64,000 nt of DNA from Nocardia pseudobrasiliensis NBRC 108224. GTDB taxonomy: Bacteria; Actinomycetota; Actinomycetes; Mycobacteriales; Mycobacteriaceae. This document shows, one piece after another, positions 1 to 10,662 of this stretch (the stretch's first letter is position 1; every line of letters begins with the position of its first letter). The notes beneath the pieces are model-generated. The model was given only the letters and a program-made list of their open reading frames with translations, was not told the origin of the DNA and ran no database searches. A program made the position numbers and the translations under genes. The stretch covers positions 32,499 to 96,498 of the forward strand of contig NZ_BDBS01000050.1 of NCBI RefSeq assembly GCF_001613105.1, given 5' to 3'.

Positions 1-887
1 AGCCGCGCGCGGCCGGTGCGGACGGCGAGCCGGAGGTCGTCATCCCGCTCATTCCTGTCGACGAGATCGGCCCCGGTCGGCGTTCGGTCGGCCGACTGCG
101 GCCGGGACAGCTGTCGGCGCTGATGTCGGTGGCCGGTCAGCGTCCGGACCTCATCGGCGCGATTCGCAAGGCCCGGCAGAATCTGCCCGGCGATCCGGCC
201 TTCGGCGATCCGCTGTCGCTGTCGGGTCCGGGCGGCCCGCGGGCCGTGGCCCGTGCGGCGGACAAGCTGGTCGGCGATTCGCCCAGCGCTGCCAGGGAAA
301 TCGGACTCGGTGCGCTGCAGGTCTGGCAGGCCATGCTGGAACGGGTCGGCCGCGGTAAGGGCGCCCAGCAGGTGACGGTCATGTTCACCGATCTGGTGGC
401 GTTTTCCAACTGGTCGCTGTCGGCCGGCGACGAGGCGACCCTGGAACTGCTGCGCCGGGTGGCCAAGGCCATCGAACCGCCGATCGTCGAGCGCGGCGGT
501 CAGGTGATCAAACGCATGGGCGACGGTGTGATGGCCGTATTCACCTCACCCGATCGCGCGATCCGCGCCGCGGTCGCCGCCAAGGAGAATCTGACCCGCG
601 TCGAGGTGCAGGGCTATCGCCCGCAGATGCGCCTGGGTCTGCACACCGGTTCGCCCCGCGAACTCGGCGGCGACTGGCTCGGCCTGGATGTCACGATCGC
701 GGCCCGCGTCATGGAGGCGGGCGGCAATGGCAACACCATGCTCTCCGAGGCCACCCTGCAGGCCCTGAACCCGGAAACGCTGGGCGAGTTGGGTTATGCG
801 GCCCGCCCGTACCGCCGCAGCTTCTTCGCCGCACCCCTCAGCGGCGTGCCGGAAGACTTGCGCATCTTCCGCCTCGAGAACAACTGA
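1..887 (+). CDS. Class III adenylate/guanylate cyclase domain protein (5' end cut by window)
   Basis: The reading frame is open from the first bases, so the gene starts upstream and only its C-terminal part (about 295 residues) is here. The cyclase homology domain shows the first metal-binding Asp in VMFTDLVAFS, the purine-selecting Lys and second metal Asp in IKRMGDGVMAVF, and the conserved AAR arginine. Such enzymes make cAMP (less often cGMP) from the nucleoside triphosphate, acting as dimers. Oddity: the transition-state Asn normally written VNxAAR reads VTIAAR here, so activity may be low or altered. The region before the domain is rich in Gly/Ala/Pro and could be a regulatory segment. 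An ATG at 123 is internal to the open frame and is not needed as a start. Confidence 0.85.
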   Translation, partial: PRAAGADGEPEVVIPLIPVDEIGPGRRSVGRLRPGQLSALMSVAGQRPDLIGAIRKARQNLPGDPAFGDPLSLSGPGGPRAVARAADKLVGDSPSAAREIGLGALQVWQAMLERVGRGKGAQQVTVMFTDLVAFSNWSLSAGDEATLELLRRVAKAIEPPIVERGGQVIKRMGDGVMAVFTSPDRAIRAAVAAKENLTRVEVQGYRPQMRLGLHTGSPRELGGDWLGLDVTIAARVMEAGGNGNTMLSEATLQALNPETLGELGYAARPYRRSFFAAPLSGVPEDLRIFRLENN

Positions 888-893
888 GTGCCG

Positions 894-1049
894 CTACTTC
901 CACCAGACGATCGCGCCCACCGCCGCCAGCACCGCGCATACGCCCAGCGCGACGGCGATCACGCGGTTGTTCTTCCAGGTGCTGTAGGCGCCGCCGACGA
1001 GGAATCCGGCCAGGGCCAACAGGAAGACGACGATCACGGAATGCGACAC
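894..1049 (-). CDS. Small two-helix membrane protein, hypothetical (51 aa)
   Basis: Short frame starting at GTG, convergent with the cyclase gene 7 bp away. The protein is almost entirely two hydrophobic helices (about residues 4-20 and 29-48) separated by a short polar loop (YSTWKNNR) and ends in WWK. This is the pattern of a small integral membrane protein with both helices crossing the cytoplasmic membrane. A longer frame extends upstream, but that part is the antisense of the next gene. I do not recognise a family; function unknown. Confidence 0.55.
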   Translation of the reverse strand: MSHSVIVVFLLALAGFLVGGAYSTWKNNRVIAVALGVCAVLAAVGAIVWWK

Positions 1050-1125
1050 CGCCCCATCATGCCCTGCGGGCCGGGTGGTGGGTCGTTCGGGCCGGACTGG
1101 CCCTGCTGACCTGCGATGATTCAAA

Positions 1126-1149
1126 TTAACAAGCACGCAGGCTTGATTT
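1126..1149. promoter_or_regulatory. Candidate TetR-type operator upstream of the AtuA-like operon
   Basis: Imperfect inverted repeat with core CAAGC-N6-GCTTG (1130-1145) and A/T-rich flanks, about 75 bp before the first gene of the catabolic operon. Size and form fit a TetR-family dimer site. The likely binder is the TetR gene that closes the operon at 9652. This is inference from position and symmetry. Confidence 0.45.
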
Positions 1150-1220
1150 TTTCTGCACCCGATGTGACCCTGTAACCGACGTGGCGAGGGCGCCGCGCGG
1201 ATGTGCAGGAGGGTCGCTCT

Positions 1221-2933
1221 ATGGCCGGACCGGCCACTGGTTCCGAGGTCATCCGGATCGGTAATTGCTCGGGCTTCTACGGCGACCGGGCCAGCGCGAT
1301 GCGGGAGCTGCTCGAGGGTGGGCAGCTCGATGTGCTCACCGGGGACTATCTCGCCGAACTCACCATGTTGATCCTCGGCCGGGACCGGATGAAGGATCCG
1401 AATCTCGGCTATGCCAAAACCTTCGTGCGCCAGCTGGAGGACTGCCTGGGCCTGGCCCTCGAGCGCGGTGTGCGCATCGTCGCCAATGCGGGCGGACTCA
1501 ATCCGGCCGGTCTGGCGCAGCGCCTGCGCGAGGTGGCCGACAAACTCGGTCTGGCGGCAAAGATCGCACACGTCGAGGGCGACGATCTGCTGCCCCGCGC
1601 GGCCGAATTGGGCCTGGGTTCCCCGCTGACCGCCAACGCCTATCTGGGCGGCTGGGGCATCGCGGCGTGTCTGGACGCCGGGGCCGATGTGGTCGTGACC
1701 GGCCGGGTCACCGACGCGGCGCTGGTGGTCGGGACCGCCGCCGCCCACTTCGGCTGGAAGCGAACCGATTTCGACGCCCTCGCGGGCGCGGTCGTGGCCG
1801 GGCACATCATCGAATGCGGTACCCAGGCCACCGGCGGCAACTTCTCCCTGTTCACCGAGATCGAGGATCTGGACCGCCCCGGCTTCCCCATCGCCGAGGT
1901 GCGCCGCGACGGCAGCAGTGTCATCACCAAACACGAGGGCACCGGCGGCACCGTCACCGTGGATACGGTCGAGGCGCAGCTGATGTACGAGATCCAGGGC
2001 GCGCGCTACGCCAACCCGGACGTCACCACCCGCCTCGACACCATCCGGCTCAACCAGGAGGGGCCGGATCGCGTTCTCGTCAGCGGAGTTTCGGGCGAGG
2101 CCCCGCCGCCGAGCCTGAAGGTCTCGCTGAACACCCTGGGCGGCTTCCGCAACGAGATGACCTTCGTGCTCACCGGCCTGGACATCGAGGCCAAGGCCGA
2201 TCTGACGCGGCGGCAGCTGGAGCGCTGGCTGCCCGTCCGCCCCGCCGAACTGGAATGGTCCCTGTCCCGCCTGGATCGTCCCGATGCCGAGACCGAGGAG
2301 CAGGCCAGCGCGCTGCTGCGCTGTGTGGTCCGCGATCCCGACCCGAACAGGGTCGGCCGCGTGTTCTCCAATGTGGTGGTCGAAATGGCCCTGGCGAGCT
2401 ATCCCGGCTTCACCCTCACCTCCCCGCCCGGAAACGGTTCGCCCTACGGCGTTTTCACCCCCGGATACGTCGACGCCGTGGCGATCACCCAGACGGCCGT
2501 ACTACCTGACGGATCGCGGCTCGACATAGAACCCGCTACGCGGACATTGGAATTGACGGATGTCGCCGAGCCCGAACTCCCGGAACCCCTGCCGCACTCC
2601 GAAACCCGCCGCGTCCCGCTGGGCGCGATCGCCCTGGCCCGCAGCGGCGACAAGGGCGGCAATGCCAATATCGGCGTCTGGGTGCGCACCGAGGAGCAGT
2701 GGCGCTGGCTGGCGCACGCCCTGACCGTCGACGAATTGCGCCTGCTGCTACCGGAAACCGCGAAACTGACCATCACCCGCCACGTCCTGCCGAATCTGCG
2801 GGCGCTCAACTTCATCGTCGAGGGCCTGCTCGGTCAGGGCGTGGCCTATCAGGCCCGATTCGATCCACAGGCCAAGGGGCTCGGCGAATGGCTGCGCTCC
2901 CGCCACGTCGACATTCCCGTGGAGCTGCTATGA
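1221..2933 (+). CDS. AtuA family (DUF1446) protein
   Basis: 570 residues. An N-terminal DUF1446 domain (about 8-430) is followed by a C-terminal AtuA-like domain (about 470-570) with the typical ARSGDKGGNANIG stretch. AtuA proteins sit in acyclic-terpene (citronellol/geraniol) and related branched acyl-CoA catabolic clusters; their exact reaction is not settled in the family. Start chosen at ATG 1221 because AGGAGG lies 8 nt upstream; the GTG at 1203 overlaps that ribosome site. It is the first gene of a tightly packed seven-gene operon, and its stop overlaps the next start (ATGA). Confidence 0.88.
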   Translation: MAGPATGSEVIRIGNCSGFYGDRASAMRELLEGGQLDVLTGDYLAELTMLILGRDRMKDPNLGYAKTFVRQLEDCLGLALERGVRIVANAGGLNPAGLAQRLREVADKLGLAAKIAHVEGDDLLPRAAELGLGSPLTANAYLGGWGIAACLDAGADVVVTGRVTDAALVVGTAAAHFGWKRTDFDALAGAVVAGHIIECGTQATGGNFSLFTEIEDLDRPGFPIAEVRRDGSSVITKHEGTGGTVTVDTVEAQLMYEIQGARYANPDVTTRLDTIRLNQEGPDRVLVSGVSGEAPPPSLKVSLNTLGGFRNEMTFVLTGLDIEAKADLTRRQLERWLPVRPAELEWSLSRLDRPDAETEEQASALLRCVVRDPDPNRVGRVFSNVVVEMALASYPGFTLTSPPGNGSPYGVFTPGYVDAVAITQTAVLPDGSRLDIEPATRTLELTDVAEPELPEPLPHSETRRVPLGAIALARSGDKGGNANIGVWVRTEEQWRWLAHALTVDELRLLLPETAKLTITRHVLPNLRALNFIVEGLLGQGVAYQARFDPQAKGLGEWLRSRHVDIPVELL

Positions 2934-4083
2934 CCTATGTGAACCCCTGGGAGACCGCCGAGCGCCGCGAATTGCGTGCCACCGTGCGCGGATTCGCCGA
3001 ACGCGAGGTGCTCCCGTACCTGGACGACTGGGAGCGCGCCGGGGAGATCCCGCGCGAACTGCACAAGAAGGCCGGTGCGCTGGGCCTGCTGGGCATCCAG
3101 TTCCCGGAGCAGGCGGGTGGCTCCGGCGGTGACGGTATCGACGCGGCGATCGTCTGCGAGGAGATGCATTACGCGGGCTGCTCGGGCGGCCTGTTCGCCT
3201 CGCTGTTCACCTGCGGTATCGCGGTGCCGCACATCATCGCCTCGGGTAACAGCGAGCAGATCGAGCGCTGGGTGAAGCCGACGCTCGCGGGCGAGAAGAT
3301 CGGCTCGCTGGCCATCACCGAACCCGGTGGCGGCTCCGATGTCGGACATCTGCGCACCACCGCGGTCCGCGACGGCGACGACTATGTCGTCAACGGTTCG
3401 AAGACCTTCATCACCTCGGGCGTGCGCGCCGATTTCGTGGTGACCGCGGTGCGCACGGGCGGTTCCGGCGCGGCGGGTGTTTCGCTGCTGCTCGTGGAGA
3501 AGGGCACGCCCGGTTTCACGGTCAGCCGCAAACTGGAGAAGATGGGCTGGCTGGCCTCCGATACCGCCGAGCTGTCGTATGTGGATGTGCGCGTACCGGT
3601 TTCGAATCTGGTGGGCCCGGAGAACTCCGGCTTCGCCCAGATCGCCCAGGCCTTCGTCAGCGAGCGGGTCGGCCTGGCCGCCCAGGCCTACGGCCACGCG
3701 CAGCGCTGCCTGGATCTGACCCTGCGGTGGTGCCGCGACCGCGAAACCTTCGGCCGTCCGCTGATCAGCCGCCAGGCCGTGCAGAACACGCTGTCGGAGA
3801 TGGCGCGGCGCATCGACGTGGCCCGCGTGTACACCCATCACATCGTCGAGCGGGCCTCGCACGGTGACACCGATCTCATCGCCGAGGTGTGCTTCGCCAA
3901 GAACACCGCGGTGGAAACGGCGGAATGGGTTGCCCACCAGGCGGTGCAGCTGTTCGGCGGCCTCGGCTACATGCGCGAGTCCGAGGTCGAGCGCCACTAT
4001 CGGGATGTGCGCATCCTCGGTATCGGCGGCGGCACCAACGAGATCCTGACCAGCCTCGCGGCCAAGCGATTGGGGTTCCAGTC

Positions 4084-4087
<4 letters not shown>
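2930..4087 (+). CDS. Acyl-CoA dehydrogenase (IVD/citronellyl-CoA type)
   Basis: 385 residues, the usual size of FAD-dependent acyl-CoA dehydrogenases, which make an alpha,beta-enoyl-CoA and pass electrons to ETF. The flavin/substrate motif ITEPGGGSDV and the C-terminal GGTNEI are clear. The Glu of the usual YEGT site is a Gly here (GIGGGTNEI), whereas a Glu sits on the helix preceding the C-terminal domain (SER, E245), the position used by isovaleryl-CoA dehydrogenase. This suggests a branched substrate. Starts by ATGA overlap with the AtuA-like gene and overlaps the carboxylase beta gene by 4 nt, so it is translationally coupled both ways. Confidence 0.93.
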
Positions 4088-5688
<1,601 letters not shown>

Positions 5689-5695
5689 GGGCGGC

Positions 5696-7696
5696 ATGAC
5701 GACGATTTCCACGGTTTTGGTCGCGAATCGCGGCGAAATCGCGCGGCGCGTCTTCGCCACCTGCCGTCGCATGGGTCTGGGCACGGTCGCGGTGTACTCC
5801 GACGCCGATGCCGAATCACCCCATGTGCGCGAGGCCGACGCGGCGATCCGGCTGCCGGGCAACACTCCCGGCGAAACCTATCTGCGCGCCGATCTGCTCA
5901 TCGAGGCCGCCCTCGCGGCCGGAGCCGACGCCGTGCACCCGGGCTACGGATTCCTTTCCGAGAATGCCGATTTCGCCCGCGCGGTCGGCGAGGCCGGGCT
6001 GACGTGGATCGGCCCGCCGGTCACCGCCATCGAACAGATGGGCTCCAAGGTGGAGTCCAAGAAGATGATGGACGCCGCCGGGGTGCCGGTCCTGGCCGAA
6101 CTGAATCCGGCCGAGGTCACCGCCGCGATGCTGCCGGTGCTGATCAAGGCGTCGGCGGGTGGCGGCGGCCGCGGCATGCGGGTGGTCCGCTCGCTCGACG
6201 AGCTGCCCGGACAGTTGGAAGCCGCACGGCGCGAGGCGGAATCGGCCTTCGGCGATCCGACCGTATTCTGCGAGCGCTATCTCGAGACAGGTCGGCATAT
6301 CGAGGTGCAGGTCATGGCCGATACCCACGGCACGGTGTGGGCGGTCGGCGAACGCGAGTGTTCGATTCAGCGGCGGCATCAGAAAGTTGTGGAGGAGGCT
6401 CCCTCTCCGCTGGTAGAGAAGATTGACAGCATGCGCGAGCGGCTGTTCGAGGCCGCCCGGTTGGCGGCGGAGGCCATCGGTTACGAGGGTGCGGGCACGG
6501 TCGAATTCCTCGCTGACGACAAGGGCGAGTTCTTCTTCCTGGAGATGAACACCCGGCTCCAAGTGGAACATCCGGTCACCGAGAACACCACCGGGCTGGA
6601 TCTGGTCCGGTTGCAGCTGCAGGTCGCGCAGGGTCAGCGACTGCCCGCGAAACAGCCCGCGCTGCATGGGCATTCGATCGAGGTGCGGCTGTACGCGGAG
6701 GATCCCGCGCAGGACTGGCAGCCGCAGAGCGGCACGGTGTACCGGCTCGATCTCGGTTCGACCGCAGCGGAATTCGAGGTGCTCGACCGGCCGGGTATCC
6801 GGCTGGACTCCGGCGTCGTGGACGGTTCGGTGGTCGGCGTCCACTACGACCCGATGCTGGCCAAGGTCATCTCCTACGGCGAGACGCGCGAGGAGGCCGC
6901 TCGACTATTGGCAACGGCGTTGCGGCGGGCCAGGATTCACGGCCTGGTGACCAATCGGGATCTGCTGGTGCGGGTGCTCGAACATCCCGCATTCCTGGCC
7001 GGTGACACCGATACCGCGTTCTTCGACCGGCACGGTCTGGACGTACTCTCGGCCCCGCTGGCCTCGCAAGCCGATGAGCGGCTGTCGATCGTGGCCGCCG
7101 CGCTGGCCGACGCCGCGCACAACCGGTCGCGGGCGCGGGTGGGCTGCGGCTTGCCCACCGGCTGGCGCAATCTGCCCTCGCAGCCGCAGTCGAAGTTCTA
7201 CGACAGCCGCGTCAGCGGCAAACACGAGATCCGCTACCGGATCACCCGTGCCGGACTCGAGGTCGAGGGGACCGACGGACTCGAATTGGTCGAGGCCACA
7301 CCGGTTTCGGTGACGCTATTGGTACCGGGCGAACGCGGTGCGGTGCGCCGCAACTTCGAGATCGCCCGCTATCGGGATCTGGTGACGGTCGATTCGCCGC
7401 TCGGCCCGGTCGCCGTGCGCCGCCTGCCGCGCTTCGAGGATCCGTCCGAGCACATCGCCGAGGGTTCGCTGCTCGCGCCCATGCCCGGCTCGGTCATACG
7501 CCTCGCCGCCGAGGCGGGCGAACGGGTCGCCAAGGGGCAGCCGATCCTGTGGCTCGAGGCGATGAAGATGGAACACACCATCGCCGCGCCCGCGGACGGT
7601 GTACTGACCGAACTGAATGTGACCGCGGGACAGCAGGTCGACGTCGGCGCGGTACTGGCCGTCGTACAAGCCGCCGACGACAACACCCAGGAGTGA
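5696..7696 (+). CDS. Acyl-CoA carboxylase alpha subunit (biotin carboxylase + BCCP)
   Basis: 666 residues. An N-terminal biotin carboxylase begins VLVANRGEIARRVF; the ATP-grasp glycine loop ASAGGGGRGMRVV and catalytic FLEMNTRLQVEHPVTE follow. A C-terminal biotinyl domain has EAMKMEHT with the biotinylated Lys at about residue 624. It carboxylates biotin with ATP and bicarbonate and hands it to the beta subunit encoded just upstream. ATG 5696 is chosen because the conserved N-terminus begins there; the longer frame only adds antisense-like sequence. A biotin ligase elsewhere in the genome would be needed. Confidence 0.95.
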   Translation: MTTISTVLVANRGEIARRVFATCRRMGLGTVAVYSDADAESPHVREADAAIRLPGNTPGETYLRADLLIEAALAAGADAVHPGYGFLSENADFARAVGEAGLTWIGPPVTAIEQMGSKVESKKMMDAAGVPVLAELNPAEVTAAMLPVLIKASAGGGGRGMRVVRSLDELPGQLEAARREAESAFGDPTVFCERYLETGRHIEVQVMADTHGTVWAVGERECSIQRRHQKVVEEAPSPLVEKIDSMRERLFEAARLAAEAIGYEGAGTVEFLADDKGEFFFLEMNTRLQVEHPVTENTTGLDLVRLQLQVAQGQRLPAKQPALHGHSIEVRLYAEDPAQDWQPQSGTVYRLDLGSTAAEFEVLDRPGIRLDSGVVDGSVVGVHYDPMLAKVISYGETREEAARLLATALRRARIHGLVTNRDLLVRVLEHPAFLAGDTDTAFFDRHGLDVLSAPLASQADERLSIVAAALADAAHNRSRARVGCGLPTGWRNLPSQPQSKFYDSRVSGKHEIRYRITRAGLEVEGTDGLELVEATPVSVTLLVPGERGAVRRNFEIARYRDLVTVDSPLGPVAVRRLPRFEDPSEHIAEGSLLAPMPGSVIRLAAEAGERVAKGQPILWLEAMKMEHTIAAPADGVLTELNVTAGQQVDVGAVLAVVQAADDNTQE

Positions 7697-7701
7697 GCGT
7701 C

Positions 7702-8862
7702 ATGAGTTTCATCGAGACCGACGAACAGAAACAGCTGCGGGCCGCCGTCGCCAAGCTCGCCGCCAAATACAACCTCCGCGACTACGCCGGACCCAAGGCC
7801 CGGCGCAACGAGCCGCTCACCGAATTGTGGGACGAGGCGGGCAAACTCGGCTTCCTCGGGGTGAATCTGCCCGAGGAGTACGGCGGCGGTGGGGCGGGCA
7901 TCTACGAATTGGCGCTGGTGCAGGAGGAGTTGTCCGCCCAGGGCTGTGGACTGCTGTTGATGGTCGTCTCCCCGGCCATCTGCGGCACGATCATCAGCAA
8001 GTACGGCACCGACGAGCAGAAGCGGCACTGGCTGACCAAACTGGCCGACGGGTCGGCGAAGATGGTCTTCGGCATCACCGAACCCGATGCCGGATCCAAT
8101 TCCCATCACATCACCACCACCGCGCGTCGCGATGGCGGCGACTGGATTCTCAACGGCAGCAAGATCTACATCTCCGGCGTCGACCAGGCCGAGGCGGTGC
8201 TGATCGTCTCGCGCACCGAGGACGCCAAGACGGGCAAGCTCAAGCCGGCGCTGTTCATCGTGCCGGTCGATGCCCCCGGCTTCGTGAAGACCCGGCAGGA
8301 GATGGACATCATCGAGCCGGACAATCAGTTCACGCTGTTCCTCGACGATGTGCGGCTGCCCGCCGAGGCCCTGGTCGGTCAGGAGGACGCGGCGCTGGCG
8401 CAGCTGTTCGCGGGTCTGAATCCCGAGCGCATCATGGGTGCGGCCATGGCCGTCGGCATGGGCCGCTACGCGATCGACCGGGCCGTGGCATACGCGCGCG
8501 AGCGGCAGGTGTGGAAGACGCCCATCGGTGCGCACCAGGGCATTTCGCATCCGCTGGCGCAGGTGAAGATCGAGCTGGAACTGGCCAAGCTGATGATGCA
8601 GAAGGCCGCGGTGCTCTACGACTCCGGTGACGACTTCGGAGCCGCCGAGGCCGCGAATATGGCGAAATACGCTGCGGCCGAGGCCAGTATCAAGGCGCTG
8701 GACCAGGCCATCCAGACCCACGGCGGATCAGGTCTGACCAGCGACGTGGGCCTGGCGGGCATGCTGGCCGCCGCGCGCATCGGCCGCGTCGCGCCGGTCA
8801 GCCGGGAGATGGTGCTGAACTTCGTGGCCCAGCACTCCCTCGGCCTGCCCAAGTCCTACTGA
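7702..8862 (+). CDS. Acyl-CoA dehydrogenase (second of the operon)
   Basis: 386 residues with FAD/substrate motif ITEPDAGSN and C-terminal APVSREM..HSLGLP. As in the first dehydrogenase, the usual YEGT glutamate is missing and a Glu occurs at the isovaleryl-CoA-dehydrogenase position (NPER, E242). Two dehydrogenases in one operon fit a route with two desaturation steps or with two chain lengths, as in Atu plus Liu pathways (citronellyl-CoA, then isovaleryl-type). Starts 5 nt after the alpha subunit stop. Electron acceptor is presumably ETF, not encoded here. Confidence 0.92.
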   Translation: MSFIETDEQKQLRAAVAKLAAKYNLRDYAGPKARRNEPLTELWDEAGKLGFLGVNLPEEYGGGGAGIYELALVQEELSAQGCGLLLMVVSPAICGTIISKYGTDEQKRHWLTKLADGSAKMVFGITEPDAGSNSHHITTTARRDGGDWILNGSKIYISGVDQAEAVLIVSRTEDAKTGKLKPALFIVPVDAPGFVKTRQEMDIIEPDNQFTLFLDDVRLPAEALVGQEDAALAQLFAGLNPERIMGAAMAVGMGRYAIDRAVAYARERQVWKTPIGAHQGISHPLAQVKIELELAKLMMQKAAVLYDSGDDFGAAEAANMAKYAAAEASIKALDQAIQTHGGSGLTSDVGLAGMLAAARIGRVAPVSREMVLNFVAQHSLGLPKSY

Positions 8863-8871
8863 GGAGTGCCC

Positions 8872-9645
8872 GTGAGTGAGACGCCCTATGTCCGGTACGA
8901 GGTCGGCGACGGCTTCGCCGTACTGACCCTGGACTCGCCGCACAATCGAAACGCTTTGTCGTCCAAGCTGGTTCAGGAGCTGCTGGCCGGATTGCGGGCG
9001 GCCGGTGCGGACGCCGCGGTGCGCGGGGTGATTCTCACCCACACCGGCAATACCTTCTGCGCGGGTGCGGATCTCAAGGAGGCGCTGGATTCCGATCCGG
9101 CCACCGCCGCGGATATCCGCACCCAGTGGATGGTGTCACTGCTGCGCACGATTCTCGAATCGCCGAAACCCGTTGTGGCACAGGTCAACGGCAATGTGCG
9201 CGCGGGTGGGATGGGTATTCTCGCGGCCTGCGATCTCGCGGTCGCCGGGCCGGAGTCGAGTTTCGCGCTCACCGAGGCGCGAATCGGCCTGGCGCCGTTC
9301 ATCATCTCGCTCACGCTGCTGCCGCGCATGAGCGCGCGTTCGGCCGGGCGCTACTTCCAGACCGGGGAGACCTTCGACGCCGTCGAGGCCGAGCGCATCG
9401 GGCTGATCACCGTGGCGGCGGCGGATCCGGCCGCGGAGGTGGCGCGACTGCGCGGGCAACTGCGGCTGGGCTCCCCGCAGGGCCTGGCCGAGAGCAAGCG
9501 GCTGGTGAATGCCGCCCTGCTGGCCGAATTCGATCGGGCGGCCGACGACCTGGCGAAACGGTCCGGCAGCTTCTTCGGCACGCCGGAGGTGATCGAGGGT
9601 ATGACGGCCTTCTTCCAGCGCCGCCCACCGAACTGGGCACAATAG
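8872..9645 (+). CDS. Enoyl-CoA hydratase/isomerase (crotonase) family
   Basis: 257 residues with the crotonase oxyanion-hole motif FCAGADLKE and the second conserved block RAGGMGILAACDLAV. The first catalytic Glu of true enoyl-CoA hydratases is replaced (GGMGI instead of GGGCE), while the second (LTEARIGL) is kept. This pattern is compatible with AtuE/LiuC-like glutaconyl-CoA hydratases or with a lyase/isomerase role. GTG 8872 is preferred to GTG 8866 because AGGAG at 8862-8866 is then a properly spaced ribosome site. It probably hydrates the carboxylated product of the acyl-CoA carboxylase of this operon. Confidence 0.88.
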   Translation: MSETPYVRYEVGDGFAVLTLDSPHNRNALSSKLVQELLAGLRAAGADAAVRGVILTHTGNTFCAGADLKEALDSDPATAADIRTQWMVSLLRTILESPKPVVAQVNGNVRAGGMGILAACDLAVAGPESSFALTEARIGLAPFIISLTLLPRMSARSAGRYFQTGETFDAVEAERIGLITVAAADPAAEVARLRGQLRLGSPQGLAESKRLVNAALLAEFDRAADDLAKRSGSFFGTPEVIEGMTAFFQRRPPNWAQ

Positions 9646-9651
9646 GCGATC

Positions 9652-10263
9652 ATGGCTACCCCGCACGAACCCAAGCAGGACCGCAGCCGAGCAACCCGGC
9701 AGCGGCTGCTCGAGGCGACCATCGACTGTCTGGCCGAGATGGGCTGGACGTCGGCCACCGTGGCCGTGGTCGCCGAACGGGCCGGGGTCTCGCGCGGCGC
9801 GGCCCAGCATCACTTCCCGACCCGGGAGGATCTGATCACCGCCGCCCTCGAGTACATGTTCGATACCCGCATGGCACAGGCCAAGGCCGAGGCGACCACG
9901 ATGATCGGGATCGCCGAGGGCGTCGGGCGCACCGAGGCCGTGGTCGCCGGACTGGTCGAGTCCTATACGAGTCCGCTGTTCAAGGCGGCCCTGCAGGTCT
10001 GGACCCACGCCGCCGCCGATCCGGTGCTGCGCGAGCGCATCGTTCCCCTCGAGGCTCGCTTCGGTCGCATCTCCCATCGCATGGCCGTCGAGGCGCTCGG
10101 GGTGGACGACTCCGATCCGGTGGCCCACCACCTGGTCCAGGCCACCCTCGACCTGGCCCGCGGCCTGGGCCTGGCCGATGTGCTGACCGACGACTCCGCC
10201 CGGCGCAAGGAGATCGTGCAGCAGTGGTCGGCGACCCTGCACAACGCGCTCGCAGGGAAGTGA
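9652..10263 (+). CDS. TetR family transcriptional regulator of the AtuA-like operon
   Basis: 203 residues. N-terminal TetR helix-turn-helix about residues 15-60 (TVAVVAERAGVSRGAAQHHF) and a helical ligand-binding C-terminal half. It is the last gene of the catabolic operon, 6 bp after the crotonase gene, and most likely represses it through the palindrome at 1126-1149, with an acyl-CoA intermediate as inducer (inference). The last four codons and stop lie in a 25-bp tandem duplication (see the repeat at 10247). Confidence 0.9.
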   Translation: MATPHEPKQDRSRATRQRLLEATIDCLAEMGWTSATVAVVAERAGVSRGAAQHHFPTREDLITAALEYMFDTRMAQAKAEATTMIGIAEGVGRTEAVVAGLVESYTSPLFKAALQVWTHAAADPVLRERIVPLEARFGRISHRMAVEALGVDDSDPVAHHLVQATLDLARGLGLADVLTDDSARRKEIVQQWSATLHNALAGK

Positions 10264-10296
10264 GTTGGGTACGCTCGCAGGGAAGTGAGCTGGGTA
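10247..10296. repeat. 25-bp tandem duplication across the tetR stop codon
   Basis: Two adjacent 25-bp copies (10247-10271 and 10272-10296) that differ at one base (TTGGG versus CTGGG). The first copy contains the end and stop of the TetR gene. It lies about 50 bp before a tRNA gene. It looks like a recent slippage duplication. Confidence 0.85.
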
Positions 10297-10348
10297 ACGG
10301 GATTTGGCCCAGTGGCGGGTGACGGTTAAGCTGGCGGAGCTTCGTTCT

Positions 10349-10421
10349 GGTCCCGTCGTCTAGAGGCCTAGGACGCCGCCCTCTCAAGGCGGTAGCGCGG
10401 GTTCGAATCCCGTCGGGACTA
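10349..10421 (+). tRNA. tRNA-Glu (anticodon CTC)
   Basis: 73 nt fold into a complete cloverleaf: acceptor GGTCCCG pairs with CGGGACT (one G-U at the end); D arm begins GTCTAGAGG; anticodon stem CCGCC/GGCGG holds loop CTCTCAA with anticodon CTC; T arm GCGGG-TTCGAAT-CCCGT; discriminator A. CCA is not encoded. It decodes GAG, the dominant Glu codon in this GC-rich genome. Confidence 0.96.
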
Positions 10422-10429
10422 CTTACTTC

Positions 10430-10449
10430 GCCCACCCTCGCGGGTGGGC
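10430..10449 (+). terminator. Hairpin terminator after tRNA-Glu
   Basis: Perfect 8-bp stem GCCCACCC / GGGTGGGC with a TCGC loop, 8 nt after the tRNA. No clear T-run follows, as is common for actinobacterial terminators. Confidence 0.65.
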
Positions 10450-10450
10450 C

Positions 10451-10603
10451 TCACCAGCCGAAAATCTCGGCCATTTCGATGGATTCGTCATCCCAGCGTT
10501 CCTCGATGGCCCGCCGCTGCTCCTCCGGCAGCTCCTCCGACCAGCCCACGCGCCGCCAGAAGGCCGCGCGGTGTTCATCACTGAGTGGGTGAGGCGTCCC
10601 CAT
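10451..10603 (-). CDS. Small acidic hypothetical protein (50 aa)
   Basis: ATG-started frame of 50 codons ending TGA just beyond the tRNA terminator. The protein is rich in Glu, Arg and Trp (WRRVGWSEELPEEQRRAIE) and has GC-rich third codon positions like a coding frame. No membrane segment, signal or domain that I recognise. It faces the tRNA gene and is co-directional with the downstream-lying glycosyltransferase pair, with a 59-bp gap. It is short, so it could be a chance frame. Confidence 0.5.
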   Translation of the reverse strand: MGTPHPLSDEHRAAFWRRVGWSEELPEEQRRAIEERWDDESIEMAEIFGW

Positions 10604-10662
10604 GCTTCAGCCTAGGTCCGCCCGCCCCACCCCGAGCCCGCTTCCGCGAAATCGTTTGCCGT

